A DNA stretch of 64,000 nt from Enoplolaimus lenunculus (GCA_030248215.1 JASANG010004100.1:186001-250000); one strand, 5' to 3'; positions 11,216 through 41,149 are shown, counted from the first letter of the stretch. Notes: generated by a model from the letters alone, not told the origin. Program-made: numbers and translations.

Positions 11216-13053
11216 ATTCATTCATACAGAAAACAGTTCTCAATTCATGCGCAACCTGTATTTTTTGTTTGAAATCGATGGTAAGTTGAGGAGCGAAATA
11301 AATGACGGTAAGCTAAACTCCGCGAGTTAAGTGAGCAAGAAGCCAAACACAACTGTAGTTTTTAAATCGTTATACAGAATTGTATTCTTCGTTAGGCCCG
11401 GTGAAGGCACTGGTCAGTCCGGTACACAACCAACAGACAAACCAAAACGTCGGCGAGAAAAAGCATATATATACCAGTCTACCTATATTCTCGTGTTTTG
11501 GACAAATTCATGAATCTTAAGGGGTATTCAGGTGGTTTTTTCAACTCGATTTTAGTTTGTGAAAAAGCGTGTGTGTCACATAAGCATGGGGTGACAGATT
11601 CGCCCCCCCCCCACTCCATTTAATCGCTATTTGCCGTGGTTTCGCTTATCCGTTTTAATAAACGAATTTTTGCTACACTGAAACTGGAAATAAAGAATAT
11701 TTTTTACTACTGTCATTGTCAAATGTCAATCATTCTTAAACTATAGTTACAAATGTCAAACCATTCAGTTTTGAACGTGGTTGAAAAACGAATTCCAGAT
11801 AAGCAAAGTAGGTACGGCTGTTAAATAATTTTTTGTTAAACTAACAAGCACCAGTGAACCCTCGTGTAAAATATGAAATTTATCTGCCTGGTCGCGTAAT
11901 GCATAGATTAGTGTTCATACAGGCACTAGAATACGAACGCACTCAAACATTATCACACATTGCAAGCTTAACACCAAATGCACGTCACATTGCTATATGC
12001 ATGCAATGATACATATTATTTGTCTTGCATTCAGTTTTAACCAATTGCCGTCCTTCAGATCAAACTGCTACGCTAATCACACCAATGTTACAGCATAATT
12101 TTTCAGCTTAATTTCTTCCCGCAAACATTAAACTAGCGTAACCTTTCGTTCCATACATAGGCGATAGCGCTATTTTTTCCATAGAAACACGCTATCTTAA
12201 AAGTTAAGTCACCTTTTTAAGCGTAATAGTTAATCGATAAAATGTACACCAACTTTTGAAACCTCTTACAAAGACAACACACCAAATATTCGTGACATTT
12301 CATGCTTAAATCACTCAAACTCTAGTGAACATGTATTCTAACACGAATCAAGCAATGCACAGAGTTCAATATGTTTTACCAGTTACAAATTTACTAATAA
12401 ATAATAATTTAGGCAAACACTGGATGTGTAGAACCCAAAAATCAATGCAGCAAATGAATAAAAAATAGACAGAATACTGCTAAAATCACAATTTCCTTTT
12501 TGGTATCCTGACAAGCGAGCGATTTAGTGAACTTGTGTAGGCCTTCTCCGGGAACTATGCGCTACACTTTATTCGGATGAATCCTGCTATATACCGCAAT
12601 ACTTTGGTGTAACAAAATACGTATATGAATGCAACGCGACGCCGTAAGCGCTTGAGAACGTCTTTCACATTTCCCGGCCGATCCCGTTACGCAAGTTCAA
12701 GTTAAGAAGAAGTATATATAACTTTTGCAATAAGTTGCGTCATTACAGTATGAAAACTGCATCTAACGTTAGACCTTACATAAAAATCACACTATTAGTA
12801 CATTTAAACTTTTACCTCCTGCTATATATAATCGAAACTTAAATAATCGAGCAAAATACACGTGTTATCTCTAAATACGAGCAGAATAGTTAATATGCAC
12901 AAACATTGCAGTGTTGGAGTCGAGTACACACCGTACACATACCATAAATGCAAGAAAACTTATTTCTCAAACAAAGGACATAACAATAAGTCAACATATG
13001 ACAAAAATCAAAGACCTTCAAGAGTTAGTTTAGTTATATTATGCACTGCCAAG
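11216..13053. other. Intergenic DNA
   Basis: AT-rich, no recognised gene, element or RNA. Confidence 0.35.
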
Positions 13054-13437
13054 CAGGATGCAACGGGAATTTCGGTTCCGGTTTCGGCATTTTTTCACCT
13101 TCTGGTTCCGGTAAATTTTTACCGGATTTAAAAATTCTGGTGTTATAATTTGGCCTTTTCTTAACTTTGCTAATTTTTAAGAATCTCTTTTGAAAGCCAC
13201 TTGTACTCCGAATATAAACCATTGATGGTGGATTTCACTTCAGTTGACGACGAAAATCTAAAATACAACAAATAAAACAAATACCTATGTTCGACTAAGG
13301 TTGTTTCACAAATAATAGAGCAAAAAATACGATTAAAATGAAATTTTTGGTGAAATGCATTTTTCACTTTCCGATTCTGGTTCCGGTAAAATTTTCAAAT
13401 TCCAGTTCCGGTAAATTGTAATTCCGGTTGCACCCTG
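13054..13437. mobile_element. Family C MITE, complete, with long core
   Basis: Begins CAGGATGCAACGGG and ends CCGGTTGCACCCTG. It is flanked by CTGCCAAG and GTGCCAAG, an 8-bp target duplication with one mismatch. Outer parts are TTCCGG repeats; the unique core (about 13140-13370) is nearly identical to that of the copy at 32187, with roughly eight differences in about 240 bases by eye. It lies downstream of the kinesin stop codon. Confidence 0.88.
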
Positions 13438-14000
13438 GTGCCAAGGTTAGAACCACTCGTATGGGAACGGTTTTTAGTTGTCCTGAGGGGTGGTGTTTCT
13501 CCGAATGACACAAAGAATATTTAAATTCACTCGCCAAAATTAGGCTAAACTCTAATCATTCTAAAACCTACAGACGTTCTAACAAGGCAGCAGATCATAT
13601 GGGGCCTGAATGCGGTTTAGTTTTATGTGCTCGAACAAACACTAAAACAGCAAATATGCTATGTGAATTGTTTGAGAAAAGTTATCATTCACGCCTTCAA
13701 ATTGAAAGCTTTGCATTCATCAATTACACAGCATAAATATGACAAAAACAATTATACACAACGTTTTGCCCTTGCGAAGTACCTCTAAATTTAACCAATT
13801 TGTTGTTAACTGGACCATCTTAACACTAAGAGCCTTCCCACCCCACATAAGTCTACTATTTTGTCTCAGTATAAGCCAAAATATACGTACGCTCAATGCT
13901 AATCCTAAGCATTCCAGGCTCAAAGTCGACACCAGTTTTCCCCTGTTTCCCAACACCGGTAGGCCACTGCAACTAACATGGGCCTGTTAGACGACTATTT
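13438..14000. other. Region just downstream of the kinesin stop codon
   Basis: Expected to hold the kinesin 3' UTR (minus strand). I could not place a convincing poly(A) signal. Both strands read partly open near 13720-13990 but without splice sites or homology, so no gene is called. Confidence 0.35.
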
Positions 14001-31555
<17,555 letters not shown>

Positions 31556-31683
31556 AATTTATCTCACTGAATTCAGCAGCGATCTTCAAACCTGCAGTTG
31601 CTTGCTCGAAATTATAATATATTTACACGCGTTCATGCAATTATCTAAGAATTGTGAACCATATAGTGATAAGTATATATTAG
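31556..31683 (-). other. Region upstream of the kinesin start codon
   Basis: Should contain the 5' UTR or promoter of the kinesin gene. No TATA-like box, trans-splice site or non-coding exon could be assigned with confidence. Confidence 0.3.
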
Positions 31684-32090
31684 AGATGTCCCGATACCAA
31701 GACCACAGATGGGCTGTCTCGGTCTCGGACTCAGTCTCACTTTTTTGAGTCTCGGCGGTTTGCAAATTGATACCAAAGAGGTGAAAAACGATAAACACTT
31801 GCTATAAACTGAGCTAGTTAGATTGGCACTGACGGCCGCATATAATGCGCTTAAGTTCATTTTCATGTGCGCAACGTCTGCGAAGTTATATGAAAGTTTC
31901 CAATCGTTGGGTTTGTGCCACCATTCCTAAGTGATAAACAAAGTAAAAAATAAAGTTTGGCGGCGATTTATTAGTTTAATTGTATGAATTAAACGGCAAT
32001 TCTGAGCAGATAAAAATATTCAAAACTTTTGTTAGAAAATCTTTTATTTTCAGTGACGGTTAAACCCTATTCGAAGTTTTGCTAACCTGG
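31684..32090. mobile_element. Family E element
   Basis: GATGTCCCGATACCAAGACC and TCTCGGTCTCGGACTCAGTC on the left, core with TTGTGCCACCATTCCTAAG shared with 23036, and a CTATTCGAAG right side. Boundaries are approximate. It lies about 130 bases upstream of the kinesin ATG, so it may overlap promoter DNA. Confidence 0.4.
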
Positions 32091-32186
32091 ACCTCTAGCT
32101 CTTGAAACAAGCATACTACCCCCCACCACCACACCATTTGGCCGATTGTAGCAACTTAATATTCCGGCATATATTTATATGTATAG

Positions 32187-32583
32187 CAGGGTGCAACCGG
32201 AATTCCGGTTCCGGTTCTGGCATTTTTTCACCTTCCGGTTCCGGTTCCGGTAAATTTTTACCGGATTTAAAAATTCCGGTGTTAAAATTTGGCCGGTTTC
32301 TTAACTTTGCTAATTTTTAAGAATCTCTTTTGAAAGCCACTTGTACTCCGAATATAAGCCATTGATGGTAGATTTCACTTCAGTCGACGACGAAAATCTA
32401 AAATACAACAAATAAAATAAATACCTATGTTCGACTAAGGTTATTTCACAAATAATAGAGCAAAAAATAAGATTAAAATGAAATTTTTGGTGAAATGCAT
32501 TTTTCACTTTCCGGTTCCGTTTCCGGTTCCGGTCAAATTTTCAAATTCCGGTTCCGGTAAATTGTAATTCCGGTTGCACCCTG
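32187..32583. mobile_element. Family C MITE, intact, perfect target duplication
   Basis: CAGGGTGCAACCGG to CCGGTTGCACCCTG, flanked on both sides by ATGTATAG (8 bp, exact). The core is close to identical to that at 13054. No coding capacity. The clean duplication and high similarity mark it as the youngest family C copy here. Confidence 0.92.
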
Positions 32584-33074
32584 ATGTATAGCAATCTATA
32601 CTTGACGTACGCTTACCGTGCATATATACCGACATCAAATAATGTAAAAGGTTCTAATTCAGGCTTAATCAATTATTCAATCAGACAGTAGCAAATAAAC
32701 TGCTTAGAATTTTGAAACCCCAATGCGAAGTTAACACCAAAGTACGATATGCTTTGCCTTCAAACAAAACATTTCATCAGTAGCGGCTCAGTGCTTTGTA
32801 GAATTCTAGCCAGATCAACAGACGGACTAACTTCTACCGTTCGAGTTCGACCCCCGAGTACAAAACATAAATGCTTCGCGAAACTTCAAGCTACGTTCAA
32901 TAACATCTTTTTTAAATAAAACAAAACAAAACTTAGTTAAGAATAAAGTCAACTTCTTGTCCCGTGTATGTCAACAAAGTAACACTTGCAAACTTCTATT
33001 CCGCCCCATTTTTGGTCACCATGTCATAATTTGGGTAGGCTATGGTACGACAATGTGTTTTCAGCTGAAAATGA
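32584..33074. other. Intergenic DNA
   Basis: No gene recognised. The part from about 32950 may be the body of the SINE whose tRNA-like head is at 33075-33170. Confidence 0.35.
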
Positions 33075-33170
33075 GATGCGTTCTTGCGAGGCTTCGATCC
33101 CATGACGACGCACGGACCGCAGCTCGGTCCAGCGTGCAATCACTGCGCCACGCTACCTCACAATCAACTA
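33075..33170 (-). mobile_element. tRNA-derived SINE head
   Basis: On the minus strand GTGGCGCAGTGATTGCACG has a box A pattern, and GGGATCGAAGCC about 40 bases on is a good box B. The intervening sequence folds poorly as an anticodon arm, and no matched acceptor stem is obvious. So a tRNA-derived SINE or tRNA pseudogene is likelier than a functional tRNA. Confidence 0.5.
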
Positions 33171-33324
33171 TATACACAGTTTTTCTGTTTTTATACCCAA
33201 GAACTCACATTATCGGGTCAAAACTAGGGGTACATTGCGAAGTCTGAACTGACACTTGCCAAATATTGGCAGTGGTTGAGTTTAAAAACTAATACACCAC
33301 TAAAGTTTTGCTTCAGTTCTGACT

Positions 33325-33560
33325 AGGGATGTGCCGATTAATCGGCATCGGCAATAATCGGCACTTTTCGTGAGTACCGGCATCGGCACTGCAAAAAAAA
33401 CTGCGATTCTTTGCCTATACTTTTCTGCTATCAATTTCATTTCTGGGTGAATATCAGTGTGTCAGGTCAGGTAAACTGTTCTCTTTTGCGTTTGTGTTTG
33501 AAAAATTAACTGAAACGAACCGTTCTTATAAAATTGTAATCGTTTATGCTGAGGTAGGGT
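33325..33560. mobile_element. Family D MITE, truncated
   Basis: Left end GGGATGTGCCGATTAATCGG and the ATCGGCA-rich zone match 17450, followed by the GCTATCAATTTCATTTCTGG core; the right half is missing. Confidence 0.7.
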
Positions 33561-33887
33561 GAATGGAAAATTTTCGCTGATGTAGGGTCAACGATCACTC
33601 GATAATTAACCCTGGGACAGGACACATTTTGCGGCTATGCCAAATTTTATAATGTGAACGCCGCATAAATTTGTCTACTACAGCTTCATAGTTGTTGACT
33701 TCACATAATGATTCAGGTTTACTAGCTATATCACTAGGTTAATTGAAAAATTAGTTTTGAGTTCTACACCCCGCCTCATTGTCATTTAGACATAGAACTC
33801 AAGCCAAGCAGTTTCTATTATTTTTTAAACTCATTTGGCTAGCCGCTTTTTATTGAAAACTTCCTACTCACAAAAAATGATTTGCTT

Positions 33888-33956
33888 ACGCTTAGGCTTA
33901 AGATTAGAGTTAGGCTTAGGTTGAGGCTTAGGTTTAGGCTTAGGTTTAGGCTCAGG
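33888..33956 (+). repeat. Interstitial TTAGGC/TTAGGT tract
   Basis: About 70 bases of nearly continuous telomere-like hexamers (TTAGGCTTAGGTTTAGGC type), with no family A termini. It directly borders the minisatellite that starts at about 33960. Confidence 0.7.
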
Positions 33957-33959
33957 CTT

Positions 33960-36050
33960 TGAGAGCATTTCACCTTCGACCATATCCCGAAATCCCAAAA
34001 TTCCTAAATCCCGAATTCCCAAGATTCCATCATCAACCATATTCCGAAGTACCAAAATTTCAAAATCCCACCTTGGACCATATCCCGATATCCCAAAATC
34101 CCAACTTCGACCATACTGCGAAATAGCAAAACCCGAAAATCTCACCTTCGACCATATCTCTAAATATCAAAATCAAAATCCCTAATTCCCACCTTCGATC
34201 ATATCCAAAAATTCCAAAATCGCAAATTCCTACCTAGTACAATATCCCGAATTCCCAAAATCCCAATATCCCACCCGCGACCATATCCCGAAATCCCAAA
34301 ATTTCAAAATCCCCATCGACCATATCCCGAAATACCAAAATCCCGACTTCGGCCAAATTCCGAAATCCCAAAATCCCGAAATCCCTTTATCCTCAAATCC
34401 CACCATCGACCATATCCCGAAATGCTACAGTTTCAAAATCCCACCTTCGACCATATCCCGAAATCCCAAAATCCAAACTTCGACCATATTGCGAAATAGC
34501 AAAACCCGAAAATCTCACCTTCGACCATATCTCTAAATTTCAAAATCAAAATCCCAAATGCCCACCTTCGATCATATCTAAAAATCCAAAAATCGCAAAA
34601 TCTTACCTAGGACAATATATCGAATTACCAAAATCCCAAAATCCCACCTGCGACCATATCCCGAAATCCAAAAATTTCAAAATACCCATCGACCATATCC
34701 CGAAATACCAAAATCCCGACTTCGACCAAGTTCCGAAATCCCAAAATCCCGAAATCCCAAAATCCCAAAATCCCACCATCGACCCTATCCCGAAATGCTA
34801 CAATTTCAAAATCCCACCTTCGACCCTATCCCGAAACCCCAAAATCCGAATATCTTACCTTCGACCATATCTCTCACAAAATACCAAAATCCCATCTTCG
34901 AACATACATCGAATTCACAAAATCCCACCTTTGAAAATATCAAGAATTCCCAAAATCCCAAAATCCCACCTTCACCTTCGGCCATATCCCAAAATCTTAA
35001 ACTTCCAAGGTCCACCTCCGACTATATCCCGAAATCCCAAAATACCAACTTCGACCAGATTCCCAGAATCTCAAAATTCCAAAATCCCACCATCTACCCT
35101 ACCACCGACATCTCAAAATTTCAAAACCCCACCTTCGACCATATCCCGAAATCCCGAAATTCCAACTTGGACCATACGCCGAAATCTCAAAACCCGAAAA
35201 TCCTACCTTTCGACCATATCTGTAAATCTCCAAAATCCCGAAATCCCACCTTCGACCATATCCCTAAATCTCAAAATCCCAAAATCCCATTTTTGGCCAT
35301 ATCTCAAAATCCAAAATCCCACTTTCGACCATACTTGTCCCAAAATTACAAACAAAATCCTTCGACCATATCCCGACATCCACAAATTCCAAAAATCCAC
35401 CTTCCACCATATCCCGAAGTCAGAAATTAGGCCCATGTAAAGATCAGGGACGGAACGCTTTTCTGTAGGGCTAGAAAAGAGTAAGCTTAGGTTTAGACTA
35501 ATTTTTGCTTGAATTAGGCTTGGGCCAAAGGTTTTAGGGTTATGAACATGCTCATTCTTACGCTTAGGCTTAGGTTCTAGGCTTAGGCTAGGTATATACT
35601 CTTTATACTGTTCAGCTCTGGTACATTGGCCCCAAAATCTCGAAATCTCACCTTCGACCATACTACGAAACACAATACCAAAATCTCAAAATCCCACCTT
35701 CGACCATATCTCGAAATTTCAAAATCCCAAAATTTCACCTTCGACCGCGTCCGGAAATCCTAAAATCTTATTTCCCACCTTCGATCATAACCAAAAATCC
35801 CCAGATCCCAAAATCCCACCTTTGACATTATCCCGAATCCCCAAAATCCCAAAATCCCATCTTCGATCATATCTGAAATCCCAAAACTTGTATAAAATCC
35901 CACTTCCTACCATATCACAAAATCCAAAATCCCACCTTCGATTATATCCAAAGATCCCAAAATCTCTGAATCCCACCTTCGACAATCCCCGAATTCCCAA
36001 AATCCCAAAATCCCACCTACGACCACATCCCGCCCGACATCCCTCTTATG
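33960..36050. repeat. 33-bp minisatellite with higher-order repeats
   Basis: Some 60 diverged copies of a unit of about 33 bases, roughly CCCACCTTCGACCATATC followed by CCGAAATCCCAAAAT. A longer block beginning CACCTTCGACCATATCTC recurs about 374 bases apart (34142 and 34515) with the same series of variant units, so there was a higher-order duplication. A family A element is inserted at 35430-35632. Because the unit is near a multiple of three, long stretches are open (for example 34795-35430), but there is no start context, splice site or compositional sign of a gene. Confidence 0.92.
35430..35632 (-). mobile_element. Family A MITE inside the minisatellite
   Basis: GGCCCATGTAAAGATCAGGG at the left and GTACATTGGCC at the right, with TTAGGC arrays and the ATGCTCATTCTTACGC spacer inside. 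The surrounding 33-bp units resume on both sides, so it came in after the array had formed. Confidence 0.88.
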
Positions 36051-36597
36051 AGCGGGTGGTGGGATTTTGGTACGGCAATAACAAGGTTAACATGGACAAA
36101 ATTTGGAGAGATACAATAATGGATCAATCAATGTAAGGGGTTGAGAAATTACGGCACCTATTATGATTGGGGTCCCCAGAACTTTTGCGTAGCGTTCAGG
36201 TGCGGCAGTCCCTGAAAACCCAATTGAAGGAAATTTTTCTATGTTGAGGAAGTTTTGCGTCGTGGGGTTAAAACAAAAAGTGCCGAAAGTTTTTCCTTCA
36301 AGAAAAGCCTTTTATACTGCGGGAAGCTTGGGCAGCGTCGATGGAAATAGTGCCAAATAATTTTTTGCAAAAGTTTTAAAACCGAACTGAGCCGCTGAAA
36401 AACACGGTAAAACGTTTACCAAACCAAACAGCAGAAAAACTTGGAGAAAGGTTTACAATTACGAAAATGGTTTACGGAACCGAACCAAAGAAAAAAAAAG
36501 TGTTACCGATTCCTGAATTTTCCAGCCTAAATTTTAGAATTTCGAACATTGTGATACTTGATAAATAGTCTCAATTAGAGGCAAAGTTATTATACTT
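36051..36597. other. Intergenic DNA upstream of the helicase relic
   Basis: Probably includes more of the degraded Helitron, but I could not match further helicase motifs here. Confidence 0.3.
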
Positions 36598-37400
36598 ACA
36601 GGTGACCTCAGGCAAATTTTTGATCTGCTATCAGGAATGGAACAAGATGTCAAATTGGATCAGGTTGCATCAAGCGTTTTTTGTATGTGGAACCACTTTT
36701 AAAAAAATCAGCTTACAGGAAAACATACGGATCTTTAAGGGTGTAAAACGGCCGTGAAGCCCAGTAATTTGACGCATGGCTTCTAAATCTTGGGAGCGGT
36801 TGTTACCTTCATGTTCAATCAGATTATATATAACATTTCCAGATAACTATTGTATGCCAGTCGACGCAACCCATACAAGTACATTTCGTCGATCGCAGCT
36901 GAACTTAATTGGGTATTTGGTGACATACTATCTCCTGATTGTATGTTCCGTTCCGAACGCGTGATAATCGCTACAAAAGATACCATAGCGTTGATGAGTT
37001 CAGTGCCTTAGTGTCGGAACAATTTGCAGGTGAACAATTTGCATTCTACGGCGCCAATTCTGTGCGGGACTGTTATGATTTGACGCGTTTCCCAACAGAG
37101 TATATCCATACTTTGCTGAGTTTTTGGATTGCCTCGCATGTACTTACAATGAAGATTGGTATGCCCTTAACGATTCTTCGAAATCTAAAATATCAAGAAC
37201 GGATTGTGTAATGGTACAAGAGTGGTATTGAGGCGGGTACTAAACTCGCGTTTGATCGAAGTCCGAATTGCAAGCGAACAAAACAGGGGCAAAAAAGTCA
37301 TCCACAAAAAACAACCAAAGCACAGGCATTCCGGTAAATGGCAAAAAAGCAGTTTCCTGTGCGCACATTTGGGTTCAATCACGGGCAAAGTATAACAGAG
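36598..37400 (+). pseudogene. Broken Helitron/PIF1-type helicase fragment
   Basis: C-terminal half of a PIF1-like helicase of the type found in Helitron rolling-circle transposons. Pieces come in the right order but in different frames. At 36598 TGDLRQIFDLLSG matches helicase motif III (GDxRQ). Next is a CMWNHF piece like the usual SxLW segment and, near 36776, a piece like the W-L-L-x-x-G box. At 36952 ERVIIATKDTIALMSS matches the conserved ATK segment. From about 37029 come FPTEYIHTLL and MKIGMPLTILRNL, like the LKxGxPVMLLRNL box. At 37204 CNGTRVVLRRVLNSRLIEV matches the NGTR box. At least three frame changes or stops interrupt it. No Rep domain or Helitron 3' hairpin was found nearby, so a host PIF1 pseudogene is the alternative. 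Confidence 0.8.
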
Positions 37401-38881
37401 GGCAACAACAGCACTAAAAACATTACCACCAAGCTGACCTTAGAAATGCGTAAAGGGAATATATCTTAAAGTGAAATTTCGGAAGTGACCAAAAACTCGG
37501 TTACTTTTATATATTTTAGCGTAAAATGTTTTAAATTCAAGATTACAAAAAATTATTTTTTACCATCTCGAAATATTATTCTGAGTACATCTGTTTCAAA
37601 TGTCCCTGGTGTACGCGTATTGTGGAAGTTGCATTACTTTGAAAATATGTCGATTGAGTTTTTTGAGTTGTCACTCAAGTTTCCACAGGTTTAAGCTCGT
37701 TTAAGAAGAATTCCTTTTTAAACATGTATCAAAACTCAGTATACGTTTAATACGTTTTGACAACATTTATACCACAAAGCTTAAAATCAGAAACCATTTT
37801 CAAAACCGATCATTTTAGCTCAATTTCCGGATTCCTCGGACAGCTACGGAAAAGTGTCAATACCGGTCTTTATTGGTGCCGCAGGTTTCAAACTTTGTCT
37901 CATGTCAGTGGATTGTTTTCTAAATTATATACGTTCTACACACACAGTTTTTACTTTTGGCAAAAAGTGTTATAATTTTAAGATTCAACATATTTTGTTT
38001 GTTGTCATTAATAATTTTAAATACTTTTAATCCAAGATTTTTAATCAAAACTGACACTAGACTCGCTTTTAAAACGGTATCGCAAAAATGCGTTTCTACT
38101 GTCAAAACGTGACTTACTATTTTGCTAGCTGATAGCTGGAGATATCGGACTTAATAGCTGTTTTGTCATATTGCGATCAAAATTTGAAAGCTTTGTCTAC
38201 GCAAGTGCACGCTTCATTTGAGTGGTTCAGTGTACAATTTGACAAGTCTATAAAAATAGCAGCGACACGGAACTGAACGGAACGTGAAAACTTTTATGTA
38301 GACGGTACAATTGTTGTTTATTATTTTATTAACACAAAGTCGTGTATTCTTAGTTGATTTTATGACCAAATCATAATACAGATATATGTCGGCAACTAAT
38401 TGCTATCGTGTCTAAACATTTTTTAGCTTCAAGACCGTCAACAGCCACTAAACAACATTTTACCTGTTTTGCTTTAATATGCTTAAAATTAAGTAAAACT
38501 GTTACCGGGTTAAGTGTCGGTGTTACTTACTATGGTGCTTGGCTATTTTAAAGTACACAAAATTTTTGGTTTTATATTTTACTTAATCTGCAAATGGCAG
38601 CTGTAGTTTTACTTATTTGCATTATTTCAGCAAAGATTACACTCAATGTATAGGACACTTATACTTAAAAAAGTTAGTAAAATAGAACTAAAGTATTTTA
38701 AGTAGAGTGTTTTCACAGAGTCCTTAATTACTTATGTGGTGTATAATTGTTGTGGTCCATATAGCACAGCCCAATAAGCCTAAGCCGTCTCTAAGTTCAC
38801 CGGTCTCATTTTCTCCCAGTGGTATGCCTCCACAAGGAAACAGCGTTTTTTTCTAAGATCAACTTTTTGTTTCAGTATATA
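37401..38881. other. Intergenic DNA
   Basis: AT-rich, no gene or element recognised. The right margin has one AATAAGCCTAAGCC stretch at about 38771. Confidence 0.35.
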
Positions 38882-39323
38882 CTGTAGTGACCCAAATAAG
38901 AGAGGGAAACGGATATTCATTTGGCCTCTCCAGAGGGTACCCCCCGTCAATCGTTTACACACTGTTATTTATTTTAACGCGCCCTCCGCCGCCCTTCTTT
39001 ACTGACATGTATCCTGTGTTGCAACTATCCGTTCAATTATACGTTTATCGGTCTTGAATCAAAAGTTTGAGCGATAATGCAAGGTTATACTTAGGCATGT
39101 ACCTTTAAAAGTTAAGTATGCTTTAAAGTTTCGAACTAAACTATATTTGGGCCTGGATTTATTTATGCGTTATAATAGTGATAATTGACATGCATTGACT
39201 CTAACTACGGTTTAAGGACTCTATCCGCTTACGGACTTTTATTAGTGATATGGACTCCTATTGATTGGAACTCATAATGAGGACCCCCTCTTGTTACCCC
39301 CCCCCTTATTTGGGTCACTACAG
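38882..39323. mobile_element. Family F MITE, complete
   Basis: CTGTAGTGACCCAAATAA at the left and its exact inverse TTATTTGGGTCACTACAG at the right, flanked by TA on both sides. Interior has GGCCTCTCCAGAGGGTACC as in the copy at 9081. TA target and short ends suggest a Tc1/mariner-related element (inference). Confidence 0.88.
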
Positions 39324-39464
39324 TACTATACAAATTCTTGACAGGTTTTTTGTTCTTGAGATAACAATGCATATGGCGCACATTATTCTAGGGCCATCCT
39401 GTTATCTGGTGGGACTGCAAAAGAGCAGGGTTTACAGATTCCAGACTATCTGGACAACTGTTTG

Positions 39465-39540
39465 CTTAGACTAAGGTTTAGTTTTACACTTTTTTCAACG
39501 CTTAGGCTTAGGTTTCGTATTATGCTTTTAATCTGCAGTT
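39465..39540 (+). repeat. Family A fragment
   Basis: CTAAGGTTTAGTTTTACAC and CGCTTAGGCTTAGG only. Confidence 0.4.
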
Positions 39541-39572
39541 ACGGCAAGTGAAAGTAACACTGGCCACGCATA

Positions 39573-39763
39573 CACTACAAAAACTGGTGACCCACATTGA
39601 CTCTCTCTACGAAATAGGCTCTTCGGGACTACACAAACTGTGTGAAATTCGACACATTGAGTGGCACGTTTGTCTGTGGCAGAGTCGAATTTGACTCAGT
39701 TTGTGCAGTCGCGTAGGGCCTGTTTCAGAGAGAGTCAATTTGACTCACCATTTTTTTGCAGTG
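39573..39763. mobile_element. Family B MITE
   Basis: Starts CACTACAAAAACTGG, ends CATTTTTTTGCAGTG, flanked by TA. Inner part is made of GAGTCGAATTTGACTC palindromes and an almost mirror-symmetric AAATAGGCTC block. It should fold on itself along nearly its whole length. Confidence 0.82.
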
Positions 39764-40407
39764 TACAACAAAAGTTGAACATAGAATTTCTCGAAGTAAA
39801 ACGTCATCTGAGCGATTGAATTATGGTACGAATAGTTCAAAATATAGATTTCATCGTTTATTTAATTATGGCAAAATACTTTATTAATGATATGGAAAAT
39901 CAACACAACAGACAGCCACAAAATGAATTGAGTCCAATACATCTTATAATATATTTCAGAATTGAAATTGCTAATATATTTCAGTTGAAATTGCTTCTTG
40001 CAACATTATAGATATGTATGCTTTTCGAATATCACGTTTAAAAGGTGTCAAGAGTATATATATAACTTACTGCTACTGCTACTCAAATTTCAAGCAATTA
40101 TAATTTTTACAACGGTATGGAAATTGTTGCAAGTTGAAGTGGTTTCACTTGTTCTTGTGACGTAATAAAATAAATGCCGTCAAAAACATTTAAAATATGC
40201 CTCAAAGTTTAGCGATGGCGAGTTGAAATCCGCTGCTTCACGTTGCTGGGTCACATTTTTGGATGGCGGACCGGCAGTTTTCCGTTGGACGCAACCAATA
40301 GGCTAAAGCTTAAGCTGTAGAGTATTGTTTTTGTTTAGGCTTCGAGTCTTAGGCTAAGGAGCAGTATTAGTTTATAGATTTATTCTAACGCTGAAACTAG
40401 GATTAGG
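39764..40407. other. Intergenic DNA
   Basis: No gene recognised. A family A-like piece (TTAAGCTGTAGAG, TTTAGGCTTCGAGTC) lies at about 40305-40370. Confidence 0.35.
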
Positions 40408-40621
40408 GGCCAATATAAAGAACGAGGACGGAACAGTATTATAGCCATATTTCTAAGCCTAAGCCTAAGCCTAAGAACAAGCCTAAGCGTAAAAATGAGC
40501 ACTTTCCTAAGCGTAAGCCTAAGCCTAACCTTTAAGCCAAGCAAAACAATAGTGTAAAGCTTAAGCTTACTCTGTTGCAGGCCGACGGAAAAACGTTTCG
40601 CCCCTGATCTTTACATGGTTC
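40408..40621 (+). mobile_element. Family A MITE
   Basis: GGCCAATATAAAGAACGAGG at the left, CCCCTGATCTTTACATGG at the right. Two TAAGCC arrays are split by an AAAAATGAGCACTTTCC spacer, then AATAGTGTAAAGC. The last bases are mutated. Confidence 0.85.
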
Positions 40622-41149
40622 AAATTAGCGATACGCCACTGTTACGCCACCTCGAAGTTATATTGGGAAGGTTTGTTACGCCAGGGGTGATTTAATTGTG
40701 AAAAGTTTGTTCCCGGATATGGAATTGCTAAATTTGCGCACCCCCGGACACTCCGATTATGATTAATTTTCAAAACTTTTAACTGGGAAATGTAAGTCAA
40801 CTGTGCTGTATGCAAATAAAAAAGCAACAATAGGCGTTGGAATTATTATAACCCAAGACTAGCTGTTAATTGTGTTTTTAAATATTGCTCGCACGTATAT
40901 GTGTGGTTTGTTGTTTTAACTGTTTTTTAGGTGTCGGAAAAACACTTTTAAATTGTTGATAATTGAACATCGAGAGCAACAAGTACGATAAGAGCGGTGT
41001 TAAAATTCATCAACTTCTACAAAAACTAGCACAACATTTTCTAAAATGAATCTTTTAGTTTAAAATTTTCAATTCTAAATTAATTTTATTTTAAGTTTCT
41101 ATTAATAAAGTTTAAAGCTTTCGAATGATAAAATAGTGTTAATAATAGC

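Noticed and set aside
13170-13367. Minus-strand 65-codon open frame, repeated at 32310-32507
   Set aside because: Both are the core of family C MITEs; identity reflects recent transposition, not coding selection.
34795-35440. Overlapping long open frames (211 and 169 codons) in the minisatellite
   Set aside because: They are made of the 33-bp repeat read in phase; similar openness appears in other frames and strands, and there is no start or splice context.
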